Of a stretch of 64,000 nucleotides of DNA, positions 61,700 to 64,000 are shown in pieces. The position numbers and the translations under genes were made by a program. The DNA is from Actinomadura roseirufa (lineage in GTDB: Bacteria; Actinomycetota; Actinomycetes; Streptosporangiales; Streptosporangiaceae), in assembly GCF_900659635.1 (NCBI RefSeq), contig NZ_CAACVB010000009.1, positions 17,410-81,409 of the forward strand. The letters run 5' to 3'. The notes beneath the pieces are model-generated. The model searched no databases, had not been told where the DNA came from, and saw only the letters and a list, made by a program, of their open reading frames with translations. Position 1 is the first letter of the stretch; each line of letters opens with the position of its first letter.

Positions 61700-62884
61700 A
61701 TGGACACCGCGGGGCGGACAGCCGGCAAGGCCACCCGGGAGCTCAGGACGATCGAGGTGCCCCGGGGGCTCGCCGGGGTCGTCGTCACGGACACCCGGCT
61801 CGGGGACGTCCGGGGACGGGAGGGCTTCTACCACTACCGCCAGTACTCGGCGGTCGAGCTCGCCGAGAAGCGCACGTTCGAGGACGTCTGGCACCTGATG
61901 CTCGAAGGCGCGCTGCCCGACGCGGCCCAGCGCGCCGCCTTCGCCGCGAGGACGGCACCGCGGCGCCGTCTCCCGGCGGAGGTGGCGGCCCTGCTACCCG
62001 CCATCGCCAAGGCGACCGCGGAGGGGAGCGTGTTCGACGGGCTGCGCGTCGTGCTGCCGCTGATCGGCGCGTCCGGCGGCTTCCGGCCCCTCTACGACAC
62101 CGCGCCGGACCGGCGGATCGAGGACGCGATCACGGTCAGTGCCGCCGTCCCCACCGTGCTGGCCGCCCTCCACCGGCTCCGGAGGGGGCTCACCCCCGTC
62201 GAGCCGCGGGACGACCTGCCCTACGCGGCGAACTACCTCTACATGCTGAACGGCGCCGAGCCCGACCCGGCCCGCGCGAGGGCCGTCGAGCAGTACCTCA
62301 TCTCGACCGTCGACCACGGGTTCAACGCCTCCACCTTCACCGCCCGGGTGATCGCCTCGACCGGTGCGGACCTCGCGTCGGCGGTCGTCGGCGCGCTCGG
62401 CGCCCTGTCCGGTCCCCTGCACGGCGGCGCGCCCAGCCGGGCCCTCGACACGCTCGACGCGATCGGCTCGCCGGACAGGGCCGACCCGTGGATCCGCGAG
62501 CGCGTGCTCGCCGGCGAGCGGATCATGGGCTTCGGTCACCCCGTCTACCGGACCGAGGACCCGCGGTCCCGCATGCTCCGCACGATCGCGGAGGGCTTCG
62601 GCGGCCCCCTCGTCGAGCTCGCCGTCGTGGTCGAGCGGCGGATCATCGACATCCTGGAGGAGCTGAAGCCGGGACGGCAGCTGCACACGAACGTGGAGTA
62701 CTACGCGGGCGTGGTGATGGAGCTGGCCGGGCTGCCCAGGGACATGTTCACGCCCACGTTCGCCGCGGCGCGGGTCGTCGGCTGGTCGGCCAACATCCTC
62801 GAGCAGGCCGCCGACAGCAAGATCATCCGTCCGTCCGCCCGTTATGTGGGCGCGCCGCCGCCCCAGCCGGTCCCGGAGATCTGA
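61700..62884 (+). CDS. Citrate synthase / 2-methylcitrate synthase family enzyme
   Basis: 394 residues from ATG 61700 with GAGGAGGG upstream. Conserved: GFYHYRQYSAVELA near the start, DHGFNASTFTARV (active-site His region), GALGALSGPLHGGAPSRAL, GFGHPVYRTEDPRS (second His) and TPTFAAARVVGWSANILEQ with the conserved Arg. Condenses acetyl- or propionyl-CoA with oxaloacetate; the sequence alone does not decide between the two. Divergent from the helix-turn-helix homologue, convergent with rpoB. Confidence 0.9.
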   Translation: MDTAGRTAGKATRELRTIEVPRGLAGVVVTDTRLGDVRGREGFYHYRQYSAVELAEKRTFEDVWHLMLEGALPDAAQRAAFAARTAPRRRLPAEVAALLPAIAKATAEGSVFDGLRVVLPLIGASGGFRPLYDTAPDRRIEDAITVSAAVPTVLAALHRLRRGLTPVEPRDDLPYAANYLYMLNGAEPDPARARAVEQYLISTVDHGFNASTFTARVIASTGADLASAVVGALGALSGPLHGGAPSRALDTLDAIGSPDRADPWIRERVLAGERIMGFGHPVYRTEDPRSRMLRTIAEGFGGPLVELAVVVERRIIDILEELKPGRQLHTNVEYYAGVVMELAGLPRDMFTPTFAAARVVGWSANILEQAADSKIIRPSARYVGAPPPQPVPEI

Positions 62885-62974
62885 CCGTGCTCATCGGCCT
62901 CTTCCACACGGGACCCGGCACCTTCGGCCGCCGGGAAGGTCTCCCGCACGCCGCCTGACGGCCCGCCCGCGCAA

Positions 62975-62990
62975 CCCGGCCACGGCCGGG
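62975..62990. terminator. Short GC hairpin between convergent genes
   Basis: CCCGGCC-AC-GGCCGGG, a 7-bp stem with a 2-nt loop, lies between the convergent citrate synthase (+) and rpoB (-) genes. Weak candidate terminator. Confidence 0.4.
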
Positions 62991-63075
62991 CCGGGGGAGC
63001 GGGCTCCCCAGGCCCCCGAGACGGCGGCCGGTCCGAGCGCCCGCCGTGCGGACCACCCGGGCCGGCCGCGTCCCC

Positions 63076-64000
<925 letters not shown>

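Overview
The window is 64 kb of very GC-rich DNA with GTG starts, GC-rich third codon positions, many TetR/XRE/WYL/HxlR regulators beside oxidoreductases, Ser/Thr kinase and NarL-type signalling, a Tat lipoprotein and an rpoB of actinobacterial type. This points to a large-genome filamentous actinomycete; the mixture is most like Streptosporangiales (Actinomadura/Nonomuraea-type), but the genus is an inference. No tRNA, rRNA or CRISPR array was seen.

Positions 1-30,000 form a mosaic of nested and decayed transposons with cargo genes. Element 1 (1 to about 3,750) has a full-length Tn3-family tnpA, a palindromic res region and a resolvase that leaves the left edge. A second resolvase gene (4,087-6,999) is split by an alcohol dehydrogenase/XRE pair and an istB remnant. 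Next come a TetR/NmrA-type oxidoreductase pair, a tyrosine recombinase, and a divergently transcribed soluble Ser/Thr kinase with eleven C-terminal helical repeats. From 12,477 to about 20,640 lies an old Tn3 element (Tn-A) whose transposase gene is interrupted by a younger one (Tn-B, 13,160-19,234). Tn-B has 37-bp inverted ends and a 5-bp target duplication (GAACA). It carries a frameshifted tnpA, a WYL regulator with a divergent tandem-SnoaL gene, a res site and a resolvase. From 20,700 to 28,600, a TetR/SnoaL pair, a MetF-like reductase, an SMI1/KNR4 protein with a coupled unknown gene, and a GNAT enzyme sit between fragments of Tn3 transposases, serine recombinases, IS5, DDE and integrase genes. 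A 145-bp sequence is directly repeated at 3,844 and 22,201.

Positions 29,000-38,400 hold a methyltransferase, two secreted proteins (one glycine-rich with a PxKF-type C-terminus), a membrane-tethered pentapeptide-repeat protein, a four-helix membrane protein and a secreted beta/gamma-crystallin-like protein. Truncated regulator, membrane-protein and hydrolase genes lie among them.

Positions 38,400-64,000 look like ordinary chromosome in small regulated modules: HxlR/metallo-beta-lactamase; TetR with a divergent MFS-SDR-epoxide-hydrolase operon; a complete branched-chain-amino-acid-type ABC operon; a deleted SGNH hydrolase; a quinone reductase; a VOC protein; an XRE-cupin regulator; a two-component system with a small membrane protein; an ECF41-type sigma factor beside a carboxymuconolactone-decarboxylase-family gene; TetR with a TIM-barrel-like protein; an XRE/SDR pair; and two divergent citrate-synthase-family genes, one fused to a helix-turn-helix. 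The right edge cuts an rpoB gene. It is not followed by rpoC but by a convergent citrate synthase gene, which suggests a second, detached rpoB copy.
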